A stretch of DNA of 64,000 nucleotides from Carboxylicivirga mesophila (GCF_018271975.1 NZ_JAGUCN010000001.1:186001-250000); one strand, 5' to 3'. Counted from the stretch's first letter, positions 1-9,322 are shown. Made by a program: numbers and translations. Notes: generated by a model from the sequence alone, not told the origin.

Positions 1-921
1 TTTTTCGTTTTTATCCAATAATATGCTCAAATAGCTTTCGTATCTCGAGAGCGCAATGTGCCCATCTTCCACGGCCTTTTTTACCGAACAGCCCGGTTCG
101 CTATAGTGGCTGCAGTTGTTAAAACGGCAATCTTTGGCAAACTCAAATAGCTCTTTAAAATAATGATAAAGTTCTTCGCGCTCAATATGAATGAGGCCAA
201 AGCCCCTGATACCCGGCGTATCAATAATGTACCCGCCAAAGCTAAGGGCATGCATTTCGGCAAATGTAGTGGTGTGCTTACCCGAATGGTGAATGGAGGA
301 TATCTCGGCTGTCTTTAGGTTTAAGCTGGGTTCAACCCGGTTAATCAGCGTAGATTTTCCAACGCCTGAATGGCCGCTTAATACACTTATCTTATCTTTT
401 AAGAGGTTCTGGAACTCACTTAAATCTTCCTGCTTTTTGGCCGATACAGCCATGGTTTTATAGCCGATGCCTTCGTATAACTCACGCCACTCATTAAGTA
501 TCTGCATGTGTTTGGGATCGTAGCGGTCGGTTTTATTAAATACCAGCGTTACGGGTATGCCATATGCTTCGGAAGCAGCAATGAAGCGATCAACAAATAC
601 CCTGGAAGTCATAGGGTAGTTAATAGTGACAATTAGTACAGCCTGATCCACGTTGGCCGCTATAATGTGAGATTCTTTGGACAGGTTAGTGGCTTTTCGG
701 ATGATGTAGTTTTTGCGCTCTTTGATTTCAGAAATAACGCCTTCACCAGACTCGTCGTCATCAAATACAACGCGGTCGCCTACAGAAACAGGATTAGTAC
801 TCTTTATGCCCTGAAGCCTTATTTTGCCCCTGATACGGCATATCATTATGGTTCCGTCATCTGACAAAACAGTGTAACGGCTACCTGTTGACTTAATTAC
901 TAATCCATTCTTTTGCTCCAT
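1..921 (-). CDS. rsgA: Ribosome small subunit-dependent GTPase A (3' end cut by window edge)
   Basis: Circularly permuted GTPase that helps late 30S ribosome maturation in the cytoplasm. The ATG at 919-921 opens a frame that runs off the left edge, so about 307 codons are seen and only the extreme C-terminus is missing. Domains in order are an N-terminal OB fold, a G domain with the permuted order G4 (NKTD), then the P-loop GHSGVGKST and DTPG, and a C-terminal zinc site C-x4-C-x-H-x5-C (CRFNNCSHYSEPGC). The zinc site and permuted order are diagnostic. It is divergent from the histidine kinase gene, with 260 bp between the two starts. Confidence 0.96.
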   Translation of the reverse strand, partial: MEQKNGLVIKSTGSRYTVLSDDGTIMICRIRGKIRLQGIKSTNPVSVGDRVVFDDDESGEGVISEIKERKNYIIRKATNLSKESHIIAANVDQAVLIVTINYPMTSRVFVDRFIAASEAYGIPVTLVFNKTDRYDPKHMQILNEWRELYEGIGYKTMAVSAKKQEDLSEFQNLLKDKISVLSGHSGVGKSTLINRVEPSLNLKTAEISSIHHSGKHTTTFAEMHALSFGGYIIDTPGIRGFGLIHIEREELYHYFKELFEFAKDCRFNNCSHYSEPGCSVKKAVEDGHIALSRYESYLSILLDKNEK

Positions 922-1181
922 CCAAAAAACATTTTCTCAAAAATAGTTGAATGATTTTAAAAATACCCCATCAGTAAAGGAACTTTTCATTTGTTAAACT
1001 TCTGTTGTCCTGAATTTATTGTATTCACAAGGGGGTAACGGATGGCATTGGACGAAAAGTTTAATTTTTTACACGAATCGCTCGATTTCGTTTAGCAATG
1101 AATGTTTTTATGGGTTTGAATTATCTATTTTTGTAATGGACAATTAGTTAGCTAATTGTATTAACGCACATTATTCTTGAA

Positions 1182-4166
1182 GTGGTGGACAGTACAGATA
1201 TTAAGGTTTTATTAGCAGAAAATGCCAGGTTAAAGCGGATGATGAAGCGGGTGTACCGAGGTGCCTGGGGTATACCTTTTTATCCTGAAAATACTGATGA
1301 GGCTGTTCCGGCCGGTTACTTACCACTTTACCTTTCCACCATTCTTTCCTCAGAAGATTCGTTTGAGGAGCGTATAGCTAAGTCATTAAGTGTACTGGGG
1401 CAGTTTGCTGATGTTAGTCGCATCTATATCTTCGAAAATCATGAAGGTGATAGCCTTTGTTCCAATACCTTTGAATGGTGCAACGATGGTGTAAATCCTG
1501 AGAAAGATAATCTTCAGAATATATCCTACGACGAGTTCGTTGAGTGGCGGAGGATGTTGATTGAGGAAGGTAGCATACAGGCCTCTGACATTAACCAATT
1601 GCCAGATGGTATAAGAGACATTCTAGCTCAGCAAAGCATAAAGTCGGTATTGGTTTATCCGATAATGGTAAAGGATCACTATTTTGGATTTATTGGGTTT
1701 GACGAATGCAGCTTCAATAGGGAATGGTTGCCTCACGAAACAGACTTGTTGCAGATGGCAGCGCGCTTGATCGCTAATACTTATGAGCAAGAAGCCGTAT
1801 CCAGTGAGATTCGTAAAAGTCATGCCGAAATATTGAAAATTAACAAGGAGCTGGCCGATAAAGAACGTTTCCTGCAGAGCATTCTGAGTTCGGCACCAAT
1901 TGGTATTTTGTTGGTGCGCAACCGGGTGATTGAATATATTAATGAGGCCACCCTTGCACAGTCAGGCTACACCAGAGAAGAATTGGTTGGGCATTCATTA
2001 GCTGATTTGTACTACAAAGGCAAACAGGATGAAGAGCTGGTTAATGATTTTTACAAAGCAATTGAAGCCAACGGGTTTGCCAGTATGGAAGCGCATATGC
2101 GCGGCAAATACAATAATGAAATCATTATAAGAGTGCTGGGCACGCCTGCGCCCGAAAGCATAGGCGAAAACGCCTACCTCCTCATTGGCGAAGACATTAC
2201 ACATGTTAAAAATACCGAGCATCATCTGCGGGAGAGTGAAGAGCGAAATCGTAAGCTGATAGAAGCCACCATTGATGGTATACTGATGATTAATGAGCAT
2301 ATGCAGTTGGTATATGCAAATTCCTCAGCTTGTAATATGCTGCACTATCAGCAGGAGGAATTATTTGAGCAGAAAATTGACGATTTATTTCATTCGGAAG
2401 AGTTAGTGGAAGACTTTTTGCTGGCCTTGAGTAGTGTGAAAAACGGTGTGGATTACAAGGGAGATATTCAGTTAATTGATAAAACAAAGCGCACCGTTCA
2501 TGCGGAGATATACGCTACATCTATAAACCTCGATGGGGATTTCCATTATTACGTATCCATCCATAATATCACTAAACGTAAGCACAATGAGGCTTCCCTG
2601 AAACAAAGTGAAGAGAAATTCAGAGCTTTAACCGAAAATTCCCGTGATCATATTTTGCGCATCGATAGTGCGGGCGAATTGTCGTATTGTAACTCAGCCT
2701 TTCTGACTGATTTCAATCTGAGGTTGCAGGCTTGTGTCGGGAAGAAGCTTAGCCAAATAAAGGAGCTGCCAAAGGAACTGGTGGATGGCTTGCTTACCAG
2801 CGTGAATGATGTGCTGGCTTCGGCCACTGCCAGTAATATTGAAATAGAATACCGGTTTTTAGATGCCATAAAGGCCTTTGACTGGACCATTACGCCCGAA
2901 ACGGATAATAAGCACATCTCGTCGTTGTTGATTGTAGGACGTGATTATACGCAGAAGAAAAAAGCAGAGCAGGAGTTGGTGATTGCCAAAGAAAAGGCCG
3001 TTGGCGCTGATAAGCTGAAGTCAGCCTTCCTGGCCAATATGAGCCACGAAATCAGAACGCCACTTAATGCCATTGTAGGATTTACCAATTTGCTCAAAGA
3101 GGAAAATATTTCTGACGCGGAAAAAGTCGAATACATCGATATTGTAAATAAGAGCTCGGAAAACCTGATGGACCTGATTAACGATATTGTTGATTTGGCA
3201 AAAATAGAAAGCGGTGAGCTGAGGCTGCATAAAGAGGAATGTAATGTGGTTCAGTTGCTTCAGGAGCTGCATCGTTTGTTTGAAAAGAGGATGGCCATTG
3301 ATCAGAAGACGCATTTGAAGTTCTATCTGAATTTACCTGAAGGTCAATCTGACTATAAGGTGCAGTGCGATCAGCGACGCTTACGTCAGATATTTATCAA
3401 CTTGCTGGGGAATGCTTTCAAGTTTACCCAAAAAGGATTTATTGAATTTGGGTTGACTACTGACAATCAACAACTGCGATTTTATGTACGTGATACCGGT
3501 ATTGGTATTGCTGCCGATAAGCAGTCTTTTATTTTTGAGCCATTCAGGCAGGCAGACGAAAGTACTTCAAAGAATTATGGTGGCACCGGCTTGGGCTTAT
3601 CCATTTGCAAGCGTTTAGTGGCGGCACACGGTGGTGAAATCGGGTTAATATCTGAGCCTTCAACGGGTTCAGAATTCTATTTTACATTGCCGCTGAAGAG
3701 TGCCGTGAATGGAAATAAAGTAAATGGTGTGAAGCAAGAGGTGATTGAAGAAAAGCCAACGATTAATGTCACACCTAATTTCACTTGGGCTAATAAAATG
3801 ATGTTGCTGATAGATGCTACCAGTACGGCGCAGTTACAGCTGCGTAAGGTGCTTGACAGAACTAAAATTACACTGATATCTGCCCGTACGCAGAAATCTG
3901 CCAGAGAGCTGCTATTGAAACGTAACGATATTCATATTGTGTTGATGGATCTGGATATGCCCGGACTTGAGCTCGATGGCTTTATTTCAGGCATCAGACA
4001 GATGGGCATCTATGTGCCATTCATTGGACAAACCAATCAGTCCGTAACATCCGAATTGCAGGAAGCCTACAGAGCAATTGGCTTTAATCATGTGCTAGGG
4101 AAGCCGGTGGACAATGAAGAGCTATTGCAGGCCTTTAATCACTCGCTAAATGGCACCAGGGTTTAA
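1182..4166 (+). CDS. Hybrid sensor histidine kinase (GAF, three PAS, HisKA, HATPase, receiver)
   Basis: A 994-residue predicted cytoplasmic two-component kinase with no membrane segment. A GAF-like domain (about 50-200) is followed by three PAS domains (about 235-345, 355-470, 480-600). The HisKA H-box has NMSHEIRTPLN with the phosphorylated His at residue 622. The ATPase domain shows NLLGNAFKFT, DTGIGI and GGTGLGLSI. A C-terminal receiver has VLMDLDMP with the expected phospho-Asp at 923 and a Lys in LGKPVDNEE. The first receiver strand reads MLLIDAT, so the usual acidic pair is reduced to one Asp. The start is GTG at 1182, with a second GTG codon directly after it. There is no adjacent response regulator and the signal is unknown. 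Confidence 0.93.
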   Translation: MVDSTDIKVLLAENARLKRMMKRVYRGAWGIPFYPENTDEAVPAGYLPLYLSTILSSEDSFEERIAKSLSVLGQFADVSRIYIFENHEGDSLCSNTFEWCNDGVNPEKDNLQNISYDEFVEWRRMLIEEGSIQASDINQLPDGIRDILAQQSIKSVLVYPIMVKDHYFGFIGFDECSFNREWLPHETDLLQMAARLIANTYEQEAVSSEIRKSHAEILKINKELADKERFLQSILSSAPIGILLVRNRVIEYINEATLAQSGYTREELVGHSLADLYYKGKQDEELVNDFYKAIEANGFASMEAHMRGKYNNEIIIRVLGTPAPESIGENAYLLIGEDITHVKNTEHHLRESEERNRKLIEATIDGILMINEHMQLVYANSSACNMLHYQQEELFEQKIDDLFHSEELVEDFLLALSSVKNGVDYKGDIQLIDKTKRTVHAEIYATSINLDGDFHYYVSIHNITKRKHNEASLKQSEEKFRALTENSRDHILRIDSAGELSYCNSAFLTDFNLRLQACVGKKLSQIKELPKELVDGLLTSVNDVLASATASNIEIEYRFLDAIKAFDWTITPETDNKHISSLLIVGRDYTQKKKAEQELVIAKEKAVGADKLKSAFLANMSHEIRTPLNAIVGFTNLLKEENISDAEKVEYIDIVNKSSENLMDLINDIVDLAKIESGELRLHKEECNVVQLLQELHRLFEKRMAIDQKTHLKFYLNLPEGQSDYKVQCDQRRLRQIFINLLGNAFKFTQKGFIEFGLTTDNQQLRFYVRDTGIGIAADKQSFIFEPFRQADESTSKNYGGTGLGLSICKRLVAAHGGEIGLISEPSTGSEFYFTLPLKSAVNGNKVNGVKQEVIEEKPTINVTPNFTWANKMMLLIDATSTAQLQLRKVLDRTKITLISARTQKSARELLLKRNDIHIVLMDLDMPGLELDGFISGIRQMGIYVPFIGQTNQSVTSELQEAYRAIGFNHVLGKPVDNEELLQAFNHSLNGTRV

Positions 4167-4167
4167 G

Positions 4168-4689
4168 CTAAACATCTACACCTTTTCTGGCATTATCTAT
4201 CTGCTCGCGTACCTCATTAAATTGCAGGTATGGGAATATCGAGGGAGCAATTGACTTCAAAGGTTCGTAAAGGTGCGAACTACTTTTCTGCTCCTCCGGA
4301 ATCAGGCTGTAGGTTTTTTCGAAACTACCCAGAATGGCAATGATCACACTGATGATAAAGGCGTATTTAAGCAGACTGAAAATTGCTCCAAGTACCCGGT
4401 TGACCATGCCAAGGGCTATGGCCGACACTAGCTTATCAACTACCTTGGCTACCAAATGTACACCTATGACAATGGCGATAAACGTGACAATAAAAGCAAT
4501 AAGGCCGATGTGTGAGGAATCAATGTGTTCCATTAGATAGGTTTCGGTAATACTGCTGAATTTAATAGCTCCGAAAAGGCCAAGTACCAACGCTGCCAAT
4601 GATGCCAGTTCAATGATTAAGCCATTTTTGAATCCTTTTATGATGGCCAGTATTAGCAAGATGCCCGTTATTATGTCGAAATAGTTCAT
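4168..4689 (-). CDS. CvpA family membrane protein
   Basis: A 173-residue protein with four hydrophobic helices. The N-terminal MNYFDIITGILLILAIIKG followed by FKNGLIIELASLAALVLG is characteristic of the CvpA (colicin V production) family of inner-membrane proteins, whose biochemical role is poorly defined. The C-terminal 35 residues are soluble and charged. It converges with the histidine kinase gene, with only one base between the two stop codons, and stands alone on its strand. Confidence 0.85.
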   Translation of the reverse strand: MNYFDIITGILLILAIIKGFKNGLIIELASLAALVLGLFGAIKFSSITETYLMEHIDSSHIGLIAFIVTFIAIVIGVHLVAKVVDKLVSAIALGMVNRVLGAIFSLLKYAFIISVIIAILGSFEKTYSLIPEEQKSSSHLYEPLKSIAPSIFPYLQFNEVREQIDNARKGVDV

Positions 4690-5173
4690 GATTATTAGAT
4701 TAGCGGCTGAATCTCCCGTAATAATCCCGCCAACAGGCCAAAAATAGAAAAGAATTGTGAATATCTAAGAAGTGTCTGAGGACAATTAAACAGATGCTAT
4801 CTAAATCCAGCTGATCATGCGATCATTGGCTCGGTTATTCGGCAAAGATCTAATTTTTACAGGTTAGAAGGGTAGGTGGGGCATATCAATCAGTATCATT
4901 GGTGATTTAATCGGCTGCCACAAGCATGCAATTGTCTATTACAGAGACGCAATTGATTTTGAGAGTTAAGCATATTCAATATACATGTAGTGTACATTTT
5001 ATTTGTATTAAGGAACACTTAACCTGCAGTATAGATTAAAAGAATTACAGCACGACAGTAGCCACCTGTTGAGCCAAGTGCTGTTTTAACGATTGACAAT
5101 ACATACATGCAACGGGTTTTGATAATCAGGATCTGTTTGAGATCAATGTGGAATCGCTTCCTGAGAAAAAGCA
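4690..5173. other. Intergenic stretch without recognisable gene
   Basis: About 480 bp between the cvpA start and the tRNA-Arg terminator. I found no convincing open frame, RNA gene or repeat. It should contain the cvpA promoter on the minus strand, but I could not pick a convincing TTTG / TAnnTTTG pair. Confidence 0.5.
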
Positions 5174-5202
5174 AAGCCTGCAAGCGGTTTGCTTGCAGGC
5201 TT
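5174..5202 (-). terminator. Rho-independent terminator of tRNA-Arg
   Basis: A 12-bp perfect inverted repeat (5174-5185 and 5191-5202, loop of 5) begins four bases past the tRNA 3' end. On the minus strand the hairpin is followed within a few bases by a run of five T (TTTTT), as expected for intrinsic termination of the tRNA transcript. Confidence 0.85.
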
Positions 5203-5205
5203 TTG

Positions 5206-5277
5206 TAGCCCCAACAGGACTCGAACCTGTATCTAGAGTTTAGGAAACTCTTGTTCTATCCCTTGAACTATGGGGCC
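5206..5277 (-). tRNA. tRNA-Arg (anticodon CCT)
   Basis: A full cloverleaf can be read on the minus strand. The acceptor stem is GGCCCCA pairing with TGGGGCT (G-U at the first pair), the anticodon stem AGAGT/ACTCT encloses the loop TTCCTAA with anticodon CCT, and the T-arm has the loop TTCGAGT closed by ACAGG/CCTGT. The discriminator is A and no CCA is encoded. It reads AGG codons. Confidence 0.95.
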
Positions 5278-5320
5278 AAATGCGGGGCAAATGTAATAGT
5301 TTTCATCGAAAAGAAAAATA

Positions 5321-6463
5321 TCACAAGGACTTTAACCTGGCTGCCGCTTCTTCTAGTACATCATCGGGTTTGGCAAAGTTGATTCTGATTTGGTGGCGGT
5401 TTTGCCGCTCAGTCATAAAGGCGCTAATAGGCATGGTGGCTATTCCTTTTTCTTTAATCAGGCGAATAACGAATTCACGGTCTTTTTCTTCAGATATCTG
5501 ACTGTAGTCAAACAGCTGAAAATAGGAGCCTGCGCACTTTAGCGGCTTAAACGCCGAGTCTTCCATTAGATGCAGCAACTTGTCGCGTTTATTCTGGTAA
5601 AAAGCCGATAATCTGGTGTATTCCTCTTTAAAGGACAGGAAGTCAGCCATGGCCATCTGAAATGGGGAGTTAACGCTATGCATCATGGCTTCATGTACCT
5701 GCCTGAATTCCTTCATTATCTCTTTGGGGGCAGCGCAGTAGCCAATCTGCCAGCCTGTTACATGATAAGTTTCGCCCAGTGAGGCTACGATAACACTTCG
5801 TTCGGCCAGCTTAGGGAAGCAAGCCACACTTTGGTGCAGGTGGCCATCAAACAGAATGTGCTCGAAGGTTTCTTCGCTCAGAACAATGATTTCGGAGCCA
5901 CTAATGATTTTTTGGAGGCGCAACAGGTCTATTTCGCTTAAAGTCCAACCCGTAGGTGCATGTGGCGAATTAATGATGATCATCCGCGTTTTGCTGGAAA
6001 TCATTTGCTGCACCAGCTCCCATTCAATGTGGTATTGCTCGCCACTCATGGGGATGGTACGCACCTGGCCTCCATTCATTTCAATAGCCGGTACATAATG
6101 CTCATTGGCTGGTTCAAATATGATAACTTCATCACCTTCTTTTACCAACGCGGCAATAGCTGTATAAATACCCTGAGAAGCTCCTGCGGTAATGGTTATT
6201 TCGGTTTCGGGATGGTAACAAGTGTCGTACAGACTGGCAATTTTGTCAGATACCTGTTGCCGCAGACTTAATTCGCCAGCTGGCATAGCATATCTGTTGA
6301 GTCCTTCACGCAAATGTTTTTCAACCAATTCAATCAGTTTGGGAGAACAATGAAAACCGGTATAGCCCGATGCCAGATTAATGGCGTTATATTCCTTAAT
6401 TAAAGGACGTATTGTTGTCAGGAAGCTCGATTCCAGGTTGTGAAACTTTGAATTTATTTTCAT
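5321..6463 (-). CDS. Fold-type I aminotransferase homologue lacking the PLP-binding residues (probable pseudoenzyme)
   Basis: A 380-residue, full-length class I/II aminotransferase fold, closest by eye to methionine/kynurenine aminotransferases of the YbdL type. The family signature around the Schiff-base lysine, normally GKT(F/Y)..TGWK, is here SLGETYHVTGWQIGY, so the Lys is Glu231. Other cofactor contacts are altered too: the Asn of PHNPTG is Ala169 (NSPHAPTG), the Asp that holds the pyridine nitrogen is Glu197, and the Tyr of DEVYEH is Phe200 (SEETFEH). The frame is intact and the substrate-side Arg motif QIRINFAK is kept. It therefore looks like a maintained protein unable to do normal PLP chemistry. 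It lies alone, 43 bp downstream of tRNA-Arg in genome order and divergent from nothing adjacent. Confidence 0.85.
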   Translation of the reverse strand: MKINSKFHNLESSFLTTIRPLIKEYNAINLASGYTGFHCSPKLIELVEKHLREGLNRYAMPAGELSLRQQVSDKIASLYDTCYHPETEITITAGASQGIYTAIAALVKEGDEVIIFEPANEHYVPAIEMNGGQVRTIPMSGEQYHIEWELVQQMISSKTRMIIINSPHAPTGWTLSEIDLLRLQKIISGSEIIVLSEETFEHILFDGHLHQSVACFPKLAERSVIVASLGETYHVTGWQIGYCAAPKEIMKEFRQVHEAMMHSVNSPFQMAMADFLSFKEEYTRLSAFYQNKRDKLLHLMEDSAFKPLKCAGSYFQLFDYSQISEEKDREFVIRLIKEKGIATMPISAFMTERQNRHQIRINFAKPDDVLEEAAARLKSL

Positions 6464-6631
6464 GATGCAACTAAAAGGTTATAGGCAATTGCAGTAAGCC
6501 AAATCAATTTAGTCATTAAGTTTCTAAAATGCGGGTTGTTTTGCGGAATGGCAGTTTTTGTTCAATCAACATGCGTAATTATTTGACTAACGACTTCAGC
6601 ATGAATATAAAGAGCTATTGTGCAGCCTGTG

Positions 6632-7360
6632 TTATTCATCATGAAACAGTTGGTGAACGATAGGCAATGACTTTAACTCGCCAAGCGTATCAATGTGCAG
6701 TCGGTAGTATTCGAGTATGGCTTCAAGCAGCGAATAGCGTTCGGCACTTTTTAGGGGCAGGTGTCTTAGGTTATCTACTTGTAAATCAAATAGCTTTTTC
6801 CAATTGGTGTTTACTTGCTGAGTAATAAAGAAACCGTGGGAAGGTTCTGCATTGGTGAAATGGCCGTTGAGCAAATCAAAAAAGTTCTGGTTTGCAGTGG
6901 CTCTCTCGGGGCCAAATCCTAGGAAGCGCGTTAGCTGGAACAAGAAAAACAGGTGAAAGTTGGCCGCGCCGTCGAGGCCACTGTCAAACAAGGCAATGCC
7001 ATGGTAGATAAAACTGAACAGGTCGTTATTTTCTTCCTCTTCCCGAAGCACCTTGCTCATGAGTTCAGTCAGGAAGAAGGCCATGGCGCGCTTTTCTTGT
7101 TCAAAAGGGATGGAGCTTAAGGGGTGAGCAACCTTAAAATCTTTGATACGTTGTATGTCTGCTTTAGGCCGATGGTACACTTGCATGTCCAGTAGTGTCA
7201 TCGGTTGAAGTAAAACTGTATTGCCCTTATTGCGCCTGGTGCGCACTTTATTAACCAGATAGCTTTGTCGCCCAAACTTTTCAGTATATACAGATACGAT
7301 GATACTGGTCTCCTTATATTTTACGTGATTGAGTACTATGCCTTTGGTAGTGTGTATCAT
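6632..7360 (-). CDS. recO: DNA repair protein RecO
   Basis: RecO helps RecR load RecA on SSB-coated single strands in the RecFOR recombination-repair pathway. The protein starts MIHTTKGIVLNHVKYKET, the typical N-terminal OB-fold opening of the family, followed by the SVYTEKFGRQSYLVNKVR strand and a helical C-terminal half with FHLFFLFQLTRFLGFGP. I chose the ATG at 7360 because an in-frame ATG six codons upstream adds residues that do not fit the family start. The length of about 242 residues is normal. The C-terminal zinc cysteines of some RecO proteins are absent. Confidence 0.9.
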   Translation of the reverse strand: MIHTTKGIVLNHVKYKETSIIVSVYTEKFGRQSYLVNKVRTRRNKGNTVLLQPMTLLDMQVYHRPKADIQRIKDFKVAHPLSSIPFEQEKRAMAFFLTELMSKVLREEEENNDLFSFIYHGIALFDSGLDGAANFHLFFLFQLTRFLGFGPERATANQNFFDLLNGHFTNAEPSHGFFITQQVNTNWKKLFDLQVDNLRHLPLKSAERYSLLEAILEYYRLHIDTLGELKSLPIVHQLFHDE

Positions 7361-7623
7361 CGTTGCTGTTTTGTGCAAAAGTAGTATTTGAAGGTTAGAT
7401 AAAGGAGAGTTGGGTGTAAAATTTAATCGAATGAAGATTGTACTATCATGTAGGGTTATGTATCCTTATTTTGTCTGATATATATGATTAGTTTGTTCAC
7501 CATATGTTCAGTGAATGATAAAAGTATGTCAGGCATTTAATTAAAGTAACTATTTTTGTGAATTGTAGTAATACTATCATCGAAAAGAAATAAAAAAAGG
7601 ATATAAATTTTAAAATGTGATTT

Positions 7624-9027
7624 ATGACAGAGAATGTCAATTTCTTTAAGCGATTCAGTCAGGCGTTCTGGGTGGCTAACTTTGCTGAGCTTTTGGAGCG
7701 GGCAGCGTATTATGGAGTTTTTATTGTTATAACGCTTTACCTATCGCGCATACTTGGGTTTACGGATGTACAAGCGGCTGCCATTGCCGGTACCTTTAGT
7801 GCTTTGCTGTATTTCTTGCCAACTTTTACAGGTGCTTATGCTGATAAGATTGGTTTTAAAACCTCATTGATAGTTGCTTTCGGGCTATTGAGTGTGGGAT
7901 ATGCCGGATTGGGTGTGCTACCTACCGTGTTAGAGAGTGCAGGTTTGGCCAAGTATGGTGTAACTACTGAATTTACTGGCTTGAAGGAGTCGAATAGTAA
8001 GTACGTCATTCTGCCAATTATGGCCCTTATTATTATCGGTGGTAGTTTTATTAAATCGGTAATAACTGGTACTGTTGCTAAAGAGACATCGACAGCCAAT
8101 CGTGCTACCGGATTCTCAATATTCTATACTATTGTCAATATTGGTTCATTCTCAGGCAAAACCATTGTAAAACCATTGCGCGAAGCCATGGGTAATGTTG
8201 GTTTAATTAACATCAGTTATTTCTCAGCCGGGATGACACTTTTGGCTTTGATAGCCATTGTCTTTTTCTTTCGCCCAACAGTGAGGAGTGGAGAGGGTAA
8301 GTCAATAAAGGAAATATGGCACGCCTTTATTAAAGTGCTTTTTAATGCCCGCTTAATTATTCTCATCATTATTATCACTGGTTTCTGGATGGTGCAGCAC
8401 CAATTGTATGCAACTATGCCTAAGTATGTATTGCGTATGGCCGGCGAAGGTGCATCGCCGTCGTGGTATGCCAACGTCAATCCATTGGTGGTGTTTACAA
8501 CGGTTGGACTGATTACAGCCTTGCTCAGGAAGCGTTCGGCCCTGTTCTCCATGACCATTGGTATGTTTATCATGCCTGTATCGGCATTTGCGATGGCGGC
8601 AGGTAATATGATTAGTGCGGAGAGCATTAACCTTGGCTTTATGACGATGCACCCGGTGGCCTTTATGATGATCATAGGTATTGCCTTCCAGGGCTTGGCT
8701 GAGTCTTTTATTTCTCCTCGTTTTCTGGAGTATTTCTCGTTACAGGCCCCCAAAGGTGAGGAGGGATTGTACCTTGGTTTTAGTCACCTGCATTCGTTTA
8801 TTTCATCATTATTAGGATTCATCTCATCAGGTTTCTTATTGGAGAAATATTGTCCGGATCCTGAGCTGCTGACCGAGACAGAGAAAGTGACAGCATACGA
8901 CCATGCGCACTATATCTGGTTCTTCTTTGTTGGGGTTGCATTGGTTTCAGCCATATCGTTAATTGTATATGGCTATGTGACCAAAAAGATAGATGCTAAG
9001 AAAGAGGATCTTAGCACAGAGGGGTAA
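7624..9027 (+). CDS. POT/PTR-like major facilitator transporter
   Basis: A 467-residue membrane protein with about 12 hydrophobic helices. The first helix carries ELLERAAYYG, matching the E-x-x-E-R and YYG motif of proton-coupled oligopeptide transporters, and helix 2-3 has the MFS loop DKIGFKTS. Proton-driven import of small peptides or peptide-like solutes is the family expectation; the real substrate is unknown. The gene stands alone between recO, which is divergent, and tRNA-Leu. A possible promoter -7 element TATTTTTG lies at 7551-7558, but the matching -33 element is weak. Confidence 0.8.
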   Translation: MTENVNFFKRFSQAFWVANFAELLERAAYYGVFIVITLYLSRILGFTDVQAAAIAGTFSALLYFLPTFTGAYADKIGFKTSLIVAFGLLSVGYAGLGVLPTVLESAGLAKYGVTTEFTGLKESNSKYVILPIMALIIIGGSFIKSVITGTVAKETSTANRATGFSIFYTIVNIGSFSGKTIVKPLREAMGNVGLINISYFSAGMTLLALIAIVFFFRPTVRSGEGKSIKEIWHAFIKVLFNARLIILIIIITGFWMVQHQLYATMPKYVLRMAGEGASPSWYANVNPLVVFTTVGLITALLRKRSALFSMTIGMFIMPVSAFAMAAGNMISAESINLGFMTMHPVAFMMIIGIAFQGLAESFISPRFLEYFSLQAPKGEEGLYLGFSHLHSFISSLLGFISSGFLLEKYCPDPELLTETEKVTAYDHAHYIWFFFVGVALVSAISLIVYGYVTKKIDAKKEDLSTEG

Positions 9028-9055
9028 AAATATTACGAACATTTTATTGAATTTT

Positions 9056-9086
9056 CTTGCAGAACAAAGGATTTGACTTATCTTTG
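9056..9086 (+). promoter_or_regulatory. Bacteroidetes-type promoter of tRNA-Leu
   Basis: TATCTTTG at 9079-9086 matches the Bacteroidetes -7 element TAnnTTTG. It is preceded 19 bases upstream by CTTG at 9056-9059, a near match to the -33 TTTG. Transcription would begin close to 9093, about 20 bases before the mature tRNA. Confidence 0.6.
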
Positions 9087-9114
9087 CAACCGCAAAAAAG
9101 CTCAATAGAGTGTT

Positions 9115-9198
9115 GCCCAGATGGCGGAATTGGTAGACGCGCTGGTCTCAAACACCAGTGATAGCAATATCGTGCCGGTTCGATCCCGGCTCTGGGTA
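9115..9198 (+). tRNA. tRNA-Leu (anticodon CAA)
   Basis: A class II tRNA with a long variable arm. The acceptor stem GCCCAGA pairs with TCTGGGT (G-U first pair), the anticodon stem CTGGT/ACCAG encloses CTCAAAC with anticodon CAA, and the T-arm is GCCGG TTCGATC CCGGC. The discriminator is A and CCA is not encoded. Its 3' end is the attachment site of the island that follows, and the insertion restores the tRNA sequence. Confidence 0.97.
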
Positions 9199-9199
9199 C
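9186..9199 (+). repeat. attL core (tRNA-Leu 3' end)
   Basis: The 14-base sequence CCGGCTCTGGGTAC covers the 3' side of the T-stem, the acceptor strand, the discriminator and one further base of tRNA-Leu. It recurs exactly once more, in the same orientation, at 18700-18713, where there is no tRNA. This is the pattern left by tyrosine-recombinase integration into a tRNA 3' end. Confidence 0.88.
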
Positions 9200-9223
9200 T
9201 GGAAGAAAATTCAAAAAGTACCA

Positions 9224-9261
9224 AAAGCGCTTAAAACTAATGTTTTAGGCGCTTTTTTTAT
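9224..9261 (+). terminator. Replacement terminator for tRNA-Leu supplied by the island
   Basis: A 14-bp stem with one G-T pair (9224-9237 and 9242-9255, loop TAAT) is followed by a T tract. It lies 25 bases after the mature tRNA end, inside the island, and takes over from the original terminator now at 18721. Confidence 0.82.
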
Positions 9262-9303
9262 TCTCCACGGTTGGCAAAAAACATCAAATAATCGCATGTT
9301 AAC

Positions 9304-9322
9304 CGAGAACATATCGAGAACA
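9304..9322 (+). repeat. Left pair of arm-type integrase repeats
   Basis: CGAGAACA occurs at 9304-9311 and 9315-9322, two direct copies with an 11-bp period (about one helical turn). The same pair with the same spacing is found near the right end (18622-18640). Binding by the recombinase N-terminal domain is inferred from position and symmetry. Confidence 0.65.
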
